A stretch of 64,000 nucleotides of DNA from JAWKJY01 sp041393535 (GTDB lineage Bacteria > Actinomycetota > Thermoleophilia > Gaiellales > Gaiellaceae), in NCBI GenBank assembly GCA_041393535.1, contig JAWKJY010000013.1:46795-110794 (forward strand), written 5' to 3'. The translations under genes and the position numbers were made by a program. Below are positions 1 to 8,144 of the stretch, piece by piece. Positions within the stretch are counted from its first letter, which is position 1; every line of letters starts with the position of its first letter. The notes beneath the pieces were generated by a model that ran no database searches, had not been told where the DNA came from, and saw nothing but the letters and a program-made list of their open reading frames with translations.

Positions 1-1001
1 TCGCGGCCCTCGCGCTCGGCGCGGTCGCCGGCCGGCTGGGGCTGAAGCGGACGCTGCTCGGCGGGCTCGCGCTGCTCGCGCTCGCCGCGGGGCTGAGCGC
101 GGCGGCACCGTCGTTCGCCGTGCTCGCGGCCGCCCAGGCGCTCGGCGGCCTCTCGATCGCGCTCGTGCAGGCGTCCGCCGTCGCGGGCGTCACCGTCTGG
201 GTGCCGCTCGAGCACCGGGCCCGCGCGCTCTCGTGGATCCTTCCGGGTCAGTCCGCGGCCTGGATCGCCGGGATGCCGCTGATCGGGCTGGTCGGCGGGC
301 TCTCGTGGCGCTACGCCTTCCTCGTGGTGCCGCTCGCGGCCGCGCTGCCCGCGCTCGCGCTCGGCACGACGCTCGCGCCGACGGCGGCGCGGGCCACGTC
401 CGCCCGTGCCGATCTGCTCGACCTCGCGCGGGATCGCGTGGTGCGCGCGTGGGCCTTCGGGGAGCTGTGCGCGTACGCCGCCGCGGGCGGCACGACGGTC
501 TACCTCGGCGCCCTCCTGATCGAGACGTACGACGTCTCGCTGCTCGTCGCCGGGCTCGTGCTCGGGCTCGCGATGCTCGCCTACCTGCCCGGCTCGCTGC
601 TCTTCCGCCGCTGGATCGACGCCGCGTCGCAGCGGCTGCTGATCGGGCTCGGGCTCGCGGGCGCGGCGACGGCCGCGCTGATCGGGGCGCTGCGCCCGTC
701 GGTCGTCGTCACCGCCGGCCTGGTCGTCGCCTTCATGTTCGTCAACGCCGGCCGCACGATCTCGGGCAGCGCGTTCGGGCTCGACGCGGCGCCGAGCCGC
801 GCCGTCGCGATCATGGGCGTGCGCACCGGGATGATCCAGTTCGGCTACCTGGTCGGCGGCGGCCTCGGCGGCGTCGCCCTGCACGCGGGCGGCTACGCGG
901 CGACCGGCGCGACCTTCGCCACCCTCTACGTCCTGGGCGTCCTGCCCCACGTCGCGCTGCGGCGCGGGTCGGCCCGCGCTGCCGCCACGGGGGGCGGGTA
1001 G
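1..1001 (+). CDS. MFS transporter, 5'-truncated by window edge
   Basis: Frame 3 is open from the first base to a TAG at 999-1001, so this is the last ~332 residues of a longer protein; a typical MFS carrier is ~400 residues, so roughly 70-90 N-terminal residues lie outside the window. The visible part is a series of hydrophobic Ala/Leu/Gly-rich helices separated by short basic loops (RAR, FRRWID, ALRRG), the pattern of a 12-helix carrier of the drug or sugar efflux type. No substrate can be read from the sequence. The stop codon TAG also forms the first three bases of the -10 element of the next gene. Confidence 0.85.
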   Translation, partial: AALALGAVAGRLGLKRTLLGGLALLALAAGLSAAAPSFAVLAAAQALGGLSIALVQASAVAGVTVWVPLEHRARALSWILPGQSAAWIAGMPLIGLVGGLSWRYAFLVVPLAAALPALALGTTLAPTAARATSARADLLDLARDRVVRAWAFGELCAYAAAGGTTVYLGALLIETYDVSLLVAGLVLGLAMLAYLPGSLLFRRWIDAASQRLLIGLGLAGAATAALIGALRPSVVVTAGLVVAFMFVNAGRTISGSAFGLDAAPSRAVAIMGVRTGMIQFGYLVGGGLGGVALHAGGYAATGATFATLYVLGVLPHVALRRGSARAAATGGG

Positions 1002-1004
1002 GCT
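999..1004 (+). promoter_or_regulatory. -10 element TAGGCT for leaderless DUF6457 gene
   Basis: TAGGCT is followed by exactly 6 nt and then the ATG at 1011, so transcription would start at the start codon. Its first three bases are the stop codon of the upstream transporter. Confidence 0.55.
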
Positions 1005-1010
1005 GGGCGC

Positions 1011-1262
1011 ATGGACGACTGGCTGACGGCCGCCCGCGATCGGCTCGCCGCCGCCGCGGGCGACGACCCGGCCGCGTACGGGCTGACGCAGGCCGAGGTC
1101 GACGCGCTGCTCGACCTCGCCCGCGTCGCGGCGCACGAGAGCGGGCAGCGGACGAACGCCCCGCTCGCGTGCTTCCTGGCGGGCGTCGCGCTCGGCCGCA
1201 ACGAGTCGGCCGCGCTGGCCGACCTGGTCGCGGCCGCGGTCGGCGACGCCGCGTCCTCGTAG
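1011..1262 (+). CDS. Small DUF6457-like protein
   Basis: An 83-residue soluble, Ala-rich, acidic protein beginning MDDWLTAARDRL. It has the short helical pattern (LLDLARVAAHES, then NAPLACFLAGVALG) of the actinobacterial DUF6457 family, which is also found fused to or beside molybdenum-cofactor guanylyltransferase-like proteins. No such partner is visible here. The start is ATG at 1011, 9 bp after the transporter stop, with no ribosome-binding site but a -10 box 6 nt upstream, so probably leaderless. Family assignment is from memory of the pattern; the function is unknown. Confidence 0.65.
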   Translation: MDDWLTAARDRLAAAAGDDPAAYGLTQAEVDALLDLARVAAHESGQRTNAPLACFLAGVALGRNESAALADLVAAAVGDAASS

Positions 1263-1326
1263 CGGCCGCGCGACGTGTCACGATGGCCTGGAGCGCCGCC
1301 GGACGCGGCGTGCCCGAGGCGATGCC

Positions 1327-3405
1327 GTGCCCGCGCTGACCACGCCGCCGATCACGATCCTGGAGGGATCGACGTTCTGCGTGTGCGACGAGCGGGGCGA
1401 CATCGAGGAGCCGATGCACGGGCTCTTCGCCGAGGACACGCGCTTCCTCTCGCGGCTCGTCCTGACCGTGAACGGCGAGCGGCCGCCGCTGCTCACGTAC
1501 GGCAAGGTCGAGTACTTCTCCGCCTCCTTCTGGCTCCGCAACCCGGTCGTCGGCGGGCTGGAGCAGGACGAGGTCTCGATCTCGCGCCGCCGCTTCGTCG
1601 GCGACGCGATGCAGGAGGTCGTCGTCCTCGAGAACCACGCGACCCGGGCCGTGGAGCTCGAGCTCGCGCTCGAGCTGGCGAGCGACTTCGCGGACGTCTT
1701 CCGCGTGAAGGAGTACGACTTCGCGCTCGGCGACCCGCGGCACGCGCGCCCGCTGCCGCCGTCCGTCGAGCCGCGCCACGACGCTGGCGCGAACGCGCTC
1801 GTCTTCGTCGATCCCGGCGCGTACCCGGGCCGGACGCAGGTGCTCCTCTCGCGCGCCGGCCGGATCGACGGCGGCCGCGTCTCCTTCGACGTCGCGCTCG
1901 CGCCGCGCGGCCGCTGGGAGCTGCGCGTCGACGTCGTCCCCGCCCCCGACGGGCGCGAGCCGTCGCGCGGCGTCGTCGAGCGGCGCTTCGGCGAGGAGCT
2001 CGCGCGCGTGCGCGAGTCGCTCGCCGCCTGGCACCTGCGCGTGCCCCAGCTGCGCACGAGCTGGGACGAGCTCGCGCACGCGTTCTCCCGCTCGGTCGCC
2101 GACCTCGCCTCGCTGCGCATGGACGCCGACGGCGCGGGCCAGCTCCCGGCCGCCGGGATGCCCTGGTTCATGGCGGTGTTCGGCCGCGACACGCTGATCA
2201 CGTGCCTGCAGACGCTCCTCTTCGGGCCCGAGCTCGCCACGACCGCGCTGCGCGTGCTGGCGCAGCTGCAGGCGGTCGAGGACGATCCCGAGCTGGACGC
2301 CGAGCCGGGGAAGATCGTCCACGAGGTGCGCCACGGCAAGGGCGCCGACGCCTGGTTCGGCCGCTACTACGGCTCGGTCGACGCGACGCCGCTGTTCCTC
2401 GTCCTGCTCTCGGAGGTGTGGCGCTGGACGGACGACGCGGACCTCGTCCGCGAGCTGCGCGGGCCGGCGCTCGCAGCGCTCGCGTGGATCGACGAGCACG
2501 GCGACCTCGACGGCGACGGGTTCGTCGAGTACCGCCGTCGGTCGAGCCGCGGCCTGGTGACGCAGTCGTGGAAGGACTCGTGGGACTCGCAGCTGTTCGC
2601 CGACGGCTCGCTCGCCGAGGGGCCGATCGCCCCGTGCGAGGTGCAGGGCTACGTCCACGACGCGAAGCTGCGGCTGGCCGAGCTCGCGCGAGAGGTGTGG
2701 CGCGAGCGGGAGCTGGCCGAGCGCCTCGAGCGGGACGCGGCCGAGCTGCGGGCGCGCTTCGACGCGGCGTTCTGGTGCGAGGGGCGCGGCGGCTACTTCG
2801 CCCTCGCGCTCGACGGGCGCAAGCGGCGCGTCGACTCGCTCTGCTCGAACATCGGCCACCTGCTCTGGAGCGGGATCGTCGAGCCGCATCGCGTCGACCA
2901 GGTCGTCGACCGGCTGATGGGCGAGGGGCTGTGGTCCGGCTGGGGCGTGCGGACGATGTCGTCGCTCGACGCCGGCTTCAACCCGCTCGCCTACCACAAC
3001 GGCACCGTCTGGCCCCACGACAACTCCCTGATCGCCTGGGGGCTGGCGCGGGCCGGCCGCTGGCCCGAGGCCCACCGGATCCTGCGCCGCCTGCTGGCCG
3101 CCGCGGCCGAGTTCGGCTACCAGCTGCCCGAGGTGTTCTCCGGCTTCACCCGCTCCGAGACCCCCTTCCCGATCCCGTACCCGACCGCCTGCACCCCCCA
3201 GGCTTGGGCGGCGGGGACGCCAGTGCTGCTGCTCCGGCTCCTGCTCGGGCTGGAGCCCGACCGGCGCCGGCACCTGCTGACGACGACGGCCCCGACCGAC
3301 GTCCCGGCCTGGGCGGGAGCCGTGCGGCTCGCGGGCGTGCGGGCGTTCGGGCGGCCGTGGGACGTCCGCCTCGACGGCGGGCGCGTCACGGTCCAGCCGG
3401 CCTGA
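1327..3405 (+). CDS. Amylo-alpha-1,6-glucosidase (glycogen debranching family)
   Basis: 692 residues. The N-terminal ~200 residues match the glycogen-debranching N-terminal domain (ILEGSTFCVCDERGDI, then GLFAEDTRFLSRLVL). The rest, from about residue 230, is an alpha/alpha-barrel glycosidase domain with the marks GMPWFMAVFGRDTLIT, SWKDSWDSQ and YHNGTVWPHDNSL near residue 555. The expected role is hydrolysis of alpha-1,6 branch points or related alpha-glucans in the cytoplasm; no signal peptide is seen. The GTG start at 1327 is 64 bp after the previous gene. A glycosyltransferase gene follows 47 bp downstream, consistent with a carbohydrate-storage or trehalose/glucan theme. Exact substrate not determinable. 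Confidence 0.88.
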   Translation: MPALTTPPITILEGSTFCVCDERGDIEEPMHGLFAEDTRFLSRLVLTVNGERPPLLTYGKVEYFSASFWLRNPVVGGLEQDEVSISRRRFVGDAMQEVVVLENHATRAVELELALELASDFADVFRVKEYDFALGDPRHARPLPPSVEPRHDAGANALVFVDPGAYPGRTQVLLSRAGRIDGGRVSFDVALAPRGRWELRVDVVPAPDGREPSRGVVERRFGEELARVRESLAAWHLRVPQLRTSWDELAHAFSRSVADLASLRMDADGAGQLPAAGMPWFMAVFGRDTLITCLQTLLFGPELATTALRVLAQLQAVEDDPELDAEPGKIVHEVRHGKGADAWFGRYYGSVDATPLFLVLLSEVWRWTDDADLVRELRGPALAALAWIDEHGDLDGDGFVEYRRRSSRGLVTQSWKDSWDSQLFADGSLAEGPIAPCEVQGYVHDAKLRLAELAREVWRERELAERLERDAAELRARFDAAFWCEGRGGYFALALDGRKRRVDSLCSNIGHLLWSGIVEPHRVDQVVDRLMGEGLWSGWGVRTMSSLDAGFNPLAYHNGTVWPHDNSLIAWGLARAGRWPEAHRILRRLLAAAAEFGYQLPEVFSGFTRSETPFPIPYPTACTPQAWAAGTPVLLLRLLLGLEPDRRRHLLTTTAPTDVPAWAGAVRLAGVRAFGRPWDVRLDGGRVTVQPA

Positions 3406-3440
3406 CGGACGCGCGCCGCGGGCCGGAGGGCGCGGGCGCC

Positions 3441-3446
3441 TACGAT
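3441..3446 (+). promoter_or_regulatory. -10 element TACGAT for leaderless glycosyltransferase gene
   Basis: TACGAT, 6 nt, then GTG at 3453. The spacing puts the transcription start on the start codon. Confidence 0.5.
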
Positions 3447-3452
3447 GGGTCG

Positions 3453-4490
3453 GTGCGGGTCGGGTTGCTCAGCCCGGTGTGGTTCCCCGTCCCCCCGGAC
3501 GGGTACGGGGGGATCGAGTGGATCGTCGCGATCCTCGCGGACGGCCTCGTCGACGCCGGCCACGACGTGACGCTCGTCGCCGCCGGCGACTCCGGCACGC
3601 GCGCGCGGCTCGTCTCCGTCTACCCGGAGGCGCCGTCGGAGCGGATCGGCCAGACCCAGCCCGAGCTGCGCCACGCGCTCGCCGGCTACGCGCTCGCCCG
3701 GGAGGGGGCCTTCGACGTCGTCTCCGACCACTCCGGCCCTCTCGGCGCCGCGCTCGCCGGCACCTGCTCCGTCCCCGTGCTCCACACCGTCCACGGGGCG
3801 CTCGACGGCGAGGACGGCGAGGCGTACCGCGCAGTCGTCCGCGTCGCGCCGCGCGTCGGGCTCGTCTCGCTCTCGCTGAACCAGCGCCGGCCCGCGCCCG
3901 GCCTCCCCTGGGTGGCCAACTGCCCGAACGCGATCGACCTCGACGCGTACCCGTACTCGCCCGCGCGGGGCGACTACCTGCTCTTCGTCGGTCGGATGGG
4001 CCACGACAAGGGCGCGCACCGGGCGATCGAGGTCGCGCGGGAGCTCGGTGCGCCGCTCCTGATCGCCGGCAAGGCGCGTGAGGCGGACGAGCGGGCGTAC
4101 TTCGAGGGCGAGGTCCGCCCGCGCCTCGGCGACGGGGTCGAGTACCTGGGCGAGGTCGACCACGCGCGCAAGGTCGAGCTGCTCCAGGGGGCGCGCGCGA
4201 CGCTCTTCCCGATCGACTGGGAGGAGCCGTTCGGCCTCGTCATGGTCGAGTCGCTGGCCTGCGGGACGCCGGTGGTCGCGACGCGCCGGGGCGCCGTCCC
4301 GGAGGTGCTCGAGGACGGCGAGGGCGGGATCGTCGTCGAAACGGTCGCGGCGATGGCTGCCGCGGTCGAGTGCGCGGACGCGATCGAGTCCGCGACGTGC
4401 CGCCGGGTTGCGGAGGAGCGCTTCGGTGCGAGCCGCATGGTCGCCGACTACCTGACCGCCTTCGAGCTCGCGCTCGCCCGCGGGGCGTGA
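3453..4490 (+). CDS. GT4-type glycosyltransferase
   Basis: 345 residues with the two-Rossmann GT-B layout of family 4. The N-terminal acceptor side reads VGLLSPVWFPVPPDGYGGIEW and then LADGLVDAGHDVTLVAAG. The C-terminal nucleotide-sugar side has LLFVGRMGHDKG and the EX7E signature in EEPFGLVMVESLACGTPVV (about residue 258). The GTG at 3453 is chosen because a -10 box sits 6 nt upstream and the conserved beta strand starts at once; the reading frame stays open far upstream but has no family similarity there. It probably transfers a sugar to a lipid, glycan or small molecule; donor and acceptor are not visible. Convergent or operon partners: only the debranching enzyme upstream. Confidence 0.88.
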   Translation: MRVGLLSPVWFPVPPDGYGGIEWIVAILADGLVDAGHDVTLVAAGDSGTRARLVSVYPEAPSERIGQTQPELRHALAGYALAREGAFDVVSDHSGPLGAALAGTCSVPVLHTVHGALDGEDGEAYRAVVRVAPRVGLVSLSLNQRRPAPGLPWVANCPNAIDLDAYPYSPARGDYLLFVGRMGHDKGAHRAIEVARELGAPLLIAGKAREADERAYFEGEVRPRLGDGVEYLGEVDHARKVELLQGARATLFPIDWEEPFGLVMVESLACGTPVVATRRGAVPEVLEDGEGGIVVETVAAMAAAVECADAIESATCRRVAEERFGASRMVADYLTAFELALARGA

Positions 4491-4840
4491 GGGACCGCGG
4501 GGCCGACCTCGTGCGCCGGCCGTCGGCGGCCGATCCCGAGCGGCGCGGCTCCTGCGCGTCGCGCGCCCCGCGACGGGCGGCTCTCGGCCGGTGGACGAGT
4601 CGGCGCGCTTCCGGCAGGGTCCGGCTGCACACCCGTGACGGTTTCGCCGCTACGCTCGAAAGCGGGTGGAGGCGCGGGGTGGCCCCTCGGGCGGCCGGAG
4701 GGGACATGGCCGTTTCGGGCGGCGCGGGCAGCGGCCGGGCGACGGTGCGGCCGGACACGTCGCCGCGGGCGCGCGGCGGGCTCACCCTCCCGGCGGGCGC
4801 GATCCGCCGGGAGCCCGGTCTACACTCGGACGGCCGCAGC
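4491..4840. other. 350-bp intergenic stretch with purN-like promoter block
   Basis: No convincing gene. It contains the copy of the purN promoter-like block (4629-4690), then a good ribosome-binding site GGAGGGG in front of an ATG at 4706 that is in frame with the secreted protein gene starting at 4841. It also holds a TACACT hexamer at 4821-4826, 14 nt before the ATG at 4841. Confidence 0.5.
4629..4690 (+). repeat. Copy 1 of ~60-bp block shared with the purN promoter
   Basis: Nearly identical to the reverse complement of 10298-10359. The shared core reads GCTACGCTCGAA, then GCGGGTGGAGGCGCGGGG, then TGGCCCCTCGG, with a single-base length difference in the A run. Both copies begin with a CCGTGACG element and contain TACGCT, a -10-like hexamer, at the same relative place. 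Confidence 0.75.
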
Positions 4841-6841
4841 ATGAGGGGGACGACCGCACGCAGCCTGACCGGGGCGCTCGCCGCGCTCGGGGCGGCGCTC
4901 GCCCTCGCTGCGCCGGCGCTCGCGGAGGACATCGCCGTCACGAGCCTCGCCGACACGTCCCCGAACGGGTGCACGGCGGGCGACTGCACGCTGCGCGAGG
5001 CGGTGATCGCGGCCAACCTGACGCTCGCCGCCGACCGGATCCTGCTCCCGGCGGGCCGGGTCGAGCTCGCGCTCGCAGGCGACGACGGGGTCGCCGCGCT
5101 CGGCGACCTCGACATCTCGCAGCCGCTGACGATCGAGGGCGTCGACGCGACCCAGACGACGATCGACGCGAACGGGCTCGACCGCGTGCTCGACGTCGTC
5201 AACGGGGCGCTCGGCCAGCTCGTCGTGCGCGGCGTGACGCTCACCGGCGGCAGCACCGCGGGCAGCGGCGGCGCGATCCGCGTCTCGGTCGACGGCGACG
5301 TCGTGCTCGACCGGGTCGAGATCGTCGGCAACGAGGCGGCCGGGGACGGCGGTGGGATCCGCTCCGAGGACGGCGTCGTGGTCGTCCGGGCGAGCACGAT
5401 CGCGGCCAACGCGGCCGGTGCGAACGGGGGCGGCGTCGCGGCCTCGGTCGCGACGGGGTCGTTCGAGCTGGTCTCCTCCACGGTGTCCGGCAACCGCGCG
5501 GACGGCGACGGCGGCGGCCTCTGGACGGACGCGGTCGCCGCGCCGGGCATCGTCGTCCGCAGCAGCACGATCGCGGACAACGCCGCGGACGACGACGTCG
5601 CGGGCACGGCGGGCGACGGCGGCGGCAGCTGGGGCCGGGTCTCGCTCGGCGACGCGATCGTCGCGGGGAACCTCGACCGGAGCGGCGGCGCCGTCGATCT
5701 CGCGTGCGCGTCCGCCCTCTCGGTCGGGCACACGCTCGTGGGCACGGCGCCCGGCACGGCGTGCCCGCTCACCGAGGGCCCGGGGGACGTCTACGGCGGG
5801 GATCCCCGCCTCGGCGCGCTCGCGCTGGTGGGCGGGACGACCCGCGCGCACGCGCTCGGCGCGGGCAGCGCCGCGGTCGACGCGGGCGACCCGAGCGGCT
5901 GTCGCGACGCCGCCGGGACGCCGCTCACGACCGACCAGCGCGGCATCGCGCGCCCGCAGGGCGGGCGCTGCGACATCGGGTCGACCGAGGCCCAGCCCGA
6001 CCTCCGGGTCTCGTTGACCAGCTCGCCGAACCCGCTCGCGAGCCTCGTGCGCCTGCGCTACACCGCGACCGTCGCGAACGTCGGCGTGTCCCGCGCGGCC
6101 GGGGTCTCGCTCGCCGCGACCCTGCCGGACGGCGTCACCTTCCTGGCGGTCGCGCCGAGCCAGGGCAGCTGCTCGAGCGTCGTCGCCTGCTCGCTCGGGA
6201 CGATCGACCCGGGCGCCGCGGCGACGGTCGCGATCGACGTCCAGCCGACGAAGGTGGGCCAGCTCGTGGCGACCGCCTCGGCGGCGACGACGGATCTCGA
6301 CCCGGTCCTCGGGGACAACGCCGCGAGCACGACGACCACCGTCTTCCAGGCGCCGGAGCCGGCGCCGCCGGCGCCGCCCGTCCTGCCGCCGACCCCGCCC
6401 GAGCCGGGCCGCTGCACCGTCGTGGGCAGCCCCGGCAACGACACCCTGCGCGGCACGGCCGGCAGGGACGTGATCTGCGGCCTGGGCGGCAACGACACGC
6501 TGATCGGGCTCGGCGGCGACGACGTGCTCGAGGGCGGGCCCGGGAAGGACGTCCTCCGCGGCGGCCTCGGCGCCGACCGGCTGCTCGGCGGCGCGGGGCC
6601 CGACACGCTCGACGGCGGCCGGGGCGCCGACCGGCTGCTCGGCGGCGCCGGCAACGACGTGCTCGACGGCGGCCCCGGCAAGGACGTCCTCAAGGGCGGC
6701 ACCGGCACGGACGCTGCCACCGTCGGCAAGGGCGACACCGTCGCGGGCGTCGAGCGGCGGCGCTCGCCGGCCGGCGTCGTCCCTCAAGCGAGGCAGGCCG
6801 CGGCCGATCACCGGGACGCTGCCCTGCGACACGCCCGGTAG
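4841..6841 (+). CDS. Secreted beta-helix/DUF11/RTX-like repeat protein
   Basis: 666 residues. A signal peptide spans about residues 1-29 (MRGTTARSLTGALAALG, cleavage after ALA). A CSLREA-like motif follows (GCTAGDCTLREAVIAAN, ~42-58), then a right-handed parallel beta-helix to ~370 with repeated VDRVEIVGN/ASTIAANAA-type rungs and polymorphic-outer-membrane-protein-like spacing. A DUF11 adhesion-like domain follows (~385-500), a Pro-rich linker, and from ~523 about nine GGxGxD-type nonapeptide repeats of the RTX/hemolysin calcium-binding kind. It is likely exported and cell-surface or matrix associated. The last 26 residues after the repeats have no counterpart in the related protein at 46001-47572, and the stop codon lies inside a hairpin. 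Start ATG 4841 is chosen for the signal peptide; an in-frame ATG at 4706 with a better ribosome-binding site is the alternative. Confidence 0.85.
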   Translation: MRGTTARSLTGALAALGAALALAAPALAEDIAVTSLADTSPNGCTAGDCTLREAVIAANLTLAADRILLPAGRVELALAGDDGVAALGDLDISQPLTIEGVDATQTTIDANGLDRVLDVVNGALGQLVVRGVTLTGGSTAGSGGAIRVSVDGDVVLDRVEIVGNEAAGDGGGIRSEDGVVVVRASTIAANAAGANGGGVAASVATGSFELVSSTVSGNRADGDGGGLWTDAVAAPGIVVRSSTIADNAADDDVAGTAGDGGGSWGRVSLGDAIVAGNLDRSGGAVDLACASALSVGHTLVGTAPGTACPLTEGPGDVYGGDPRLGALALVGGTTRAHALGAGSAAVDAGDPSGCRDAAGTPLTTDQRGIARPQGGRCDIGSTEAQPDLRVSLTSSPNPLASLVRLRYTATVANVGVSRAAGVSLAATLPDGVTFLAVAPSQGSCSSVVACSLGTIDPGAAATVAIDVQPTKVGQLVATASAATTDLDPVLGDNAASTTTTVFQAPEPAPPAPPVLPPTPPEPGRCTVVGSPGNDTLRGTAGRDVICGLGGNDTLIGLGGDDVLEGGPGKDVLRGGLGADRLLGGAGPDTLDGGRGADRLLGGAGNDVLDGGPGKDVLKGGTGTDAATVGKGDTVAGVERRRSPAGVVPQARQAAADHRDAALRHAR

Positions 6842-6852
6842 CAGGGCAGCGT
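6816..6852 (+). terminator. 12-bp perfect hairpin over the stop codon
   Basis: ACGCTGCCCTGC (6816-6827) and GCAGGGCAGCGT (6841-6852) form a perfect 12-bp stem with a 13-nt loop. The TAG at 6839-6841 of the secreted protein gene lies in the loop and first base of the right arm. There is no T tract, as is usual in high-GC actinobacteria. Confidence 0.6.
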
Positions 6853-6991
6853 AGTCTCGTCGGACTCGTCCGGCCAGGCTCGGACGGGACGCTCGCGGCC
6901 CGACCTCGGGACGGTGGCCGGCCGTCGCGCCCGCCAGCGCGGCCGGCCCTGCTCCTGGGAGAATGCGTGGCCGATCGGAGTCGCCTCCTCC

Positions 6992-7725
6992 ATGCCGCAG
7001 GGATATCGGGACGATCTCGCCGCCATCCACGACGCCGGCTTCGGCCAGCTCGCACGTGGCGCTGCCCGCGTGCTGCTCGGGGAGCTCGAGCGGGCGGGCG
7101 CACGAGACGGCCTCGTGGTCGACCTCGGCTGCGGCAGCGGCATCCTGGCGCGCCAGCTCCGGGACGCCGGCTACGAGGTGGTCGGCATCGATCTCTCCGA
7201 GGCGCTGATCGAGCTCGCCCGGGCGCGTGTGCCGGATGCCGTGTTCCGGGTCGAGTCGTTCGTGACGGCGGAGATCCCGCCGTGCGTCGCGGTGACGGCG
7301 ATCGGCGAGGTGCTCAACTACGTTCTCGACGAGGCGAACTCGGCGGCCGTCCGCGAGCGCGTGCTCGGCCGGATCCACGATGCGCTCGCCCCAGCTGGCG
7401 TCCTCCTGCTCGACCTGGCGGCGCCCGCGCGAGCGCCGGCCGGCGGGCCGGAGCGGACGTTCGTGGAAGGCGACGGCTGGGCCGTGCTCATGGAGGCGGA
7501 GGCCGATCCCGCCCGCACTGTCCTCACCCGTCGCATCACGACCTTCCGGAAGGTCGGTGACGCGTACCGCCGCGATGCCGAGACGCACCGGCTGCAGCTG
7601 GTCGAGCCAGTCGAGGCCGCGACGACGCTCGAGCGGCTCGGCTTCTCGGTGCGCGCCCTGGCCTCGTACGACGCGTTGCCGCTTCCCCGGGTCTCGTCGC
7701 GCTCCTGGCGACCAGGTCGGGCTGA
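6992..7725 (+). CDS. Class I SAM-dependent methyltransferase, 1-nt frameshift near 3' end
   Basis: The Rossmann SAM-binding motif VVDLGCGSGILARQL is followed by the acidic strand VVGIDLSEAL, then ITAIGEVLNYVLDE-like and LLLDLAAP motifs. Start ATG 6992 gives MPQGYRDDLAAIHDAGFG, preceded by GGAG. In the given sequence the frame runs on to 8173 across an opposite-strand gene. If one C is added to the CCCC run at 7685-7688, the protein ends LPLPPGLVALLATRSG with TGA at 7723-7725, which is the usual C-terminal strand of this family and leaves 16 bp to the convergent gene. I therefore give the restored end. Substrate unknown. Confidence 0.72.
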
Positions 7726-7741
7726 GGCGCCAGCATTCGCG

Positions 7742-8107
7742 TCAGGGCGTCGCGAGCCGGCGTCGCGCGAGCAGCGCCAGGACGCGCCAGCCGAGCAGGA
7801 GCACGCCCGTCGCGACGAAGGCGACGACGACGAAGCTCGCCGCCGTGCCGCGGTCGAAGGCCGTCCCGCGCAGGAGCATCCCGAGCGCGATCCCGCCCAG
7901 CCAGGCGGGCACCGCCCGCCGGAGCGAGCCCGGGGCGCGGTCGAGGCGGACCACCGCGGCGGCGACGAGGTAGCCGATCAGGAAGGGCGCCGCGACCAGC
8001 AGCGTGCCGCCGAGCGTCGAGCCCTCGTCGTGCGTGCGCCTGCCGGCGATCGCGAACACGACGATCAGGACGAGGTCGAGCGCGAGAGCGAGCGCAGGGC
8101 GGAGCAT
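7742..8107 (-). CDS. DUF3054 family membrane protein
   Basis: 121 residues, four hydrophobic segments (LALALDLVLIVVFAIAGRR, LLVAAPFLIGYLVAAAVV, AVPAWLGGIALGMLLR, ASFVVVAFVATGVLLLGW) and the DUF3054 marks AGRRTHDEGSTLGG and GxALGMLLR. Members are small actinobacterial integral membrane proteins of unknown function. It reads toward the methyltransferase and lies just downstream of purH on the same strand (38 bp), so it may be cotranscribed with the purine genes by read-through. Confidence 0.8.
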   Translation of the reverse strand: MLRPALALALDLVLIVVFAIAGRRTHDEGSTLGGTLLVAAPFLIGYLVAAAVVRLDRAPGSLRRAVPAWLGGIALGMLLRGTAFDRGTAASFVVVAFVATGVLLLGWRVLALLARRRLATP

Positions 8108-8144
8108 CCGCCGCGATCGTACGGGCGCGCCGCCGGGTGGCGCG

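Noticed and set aside
811..3273. 820-codon open frame antisense to the debranching enzyme
   Set aside because: Composition is that of a GC-rich shadow frame (Arg/Glu/Val/Ala runs without family motifs); the plus-strand gene has clear catalytic motifs.
4841..6841. RTX toxin
   Set aside because: It has GGxGxD repeats, but no toxin domain, acyltransferase or type I secretion genes are nearby, and it carries an N-terminal signal peptide.
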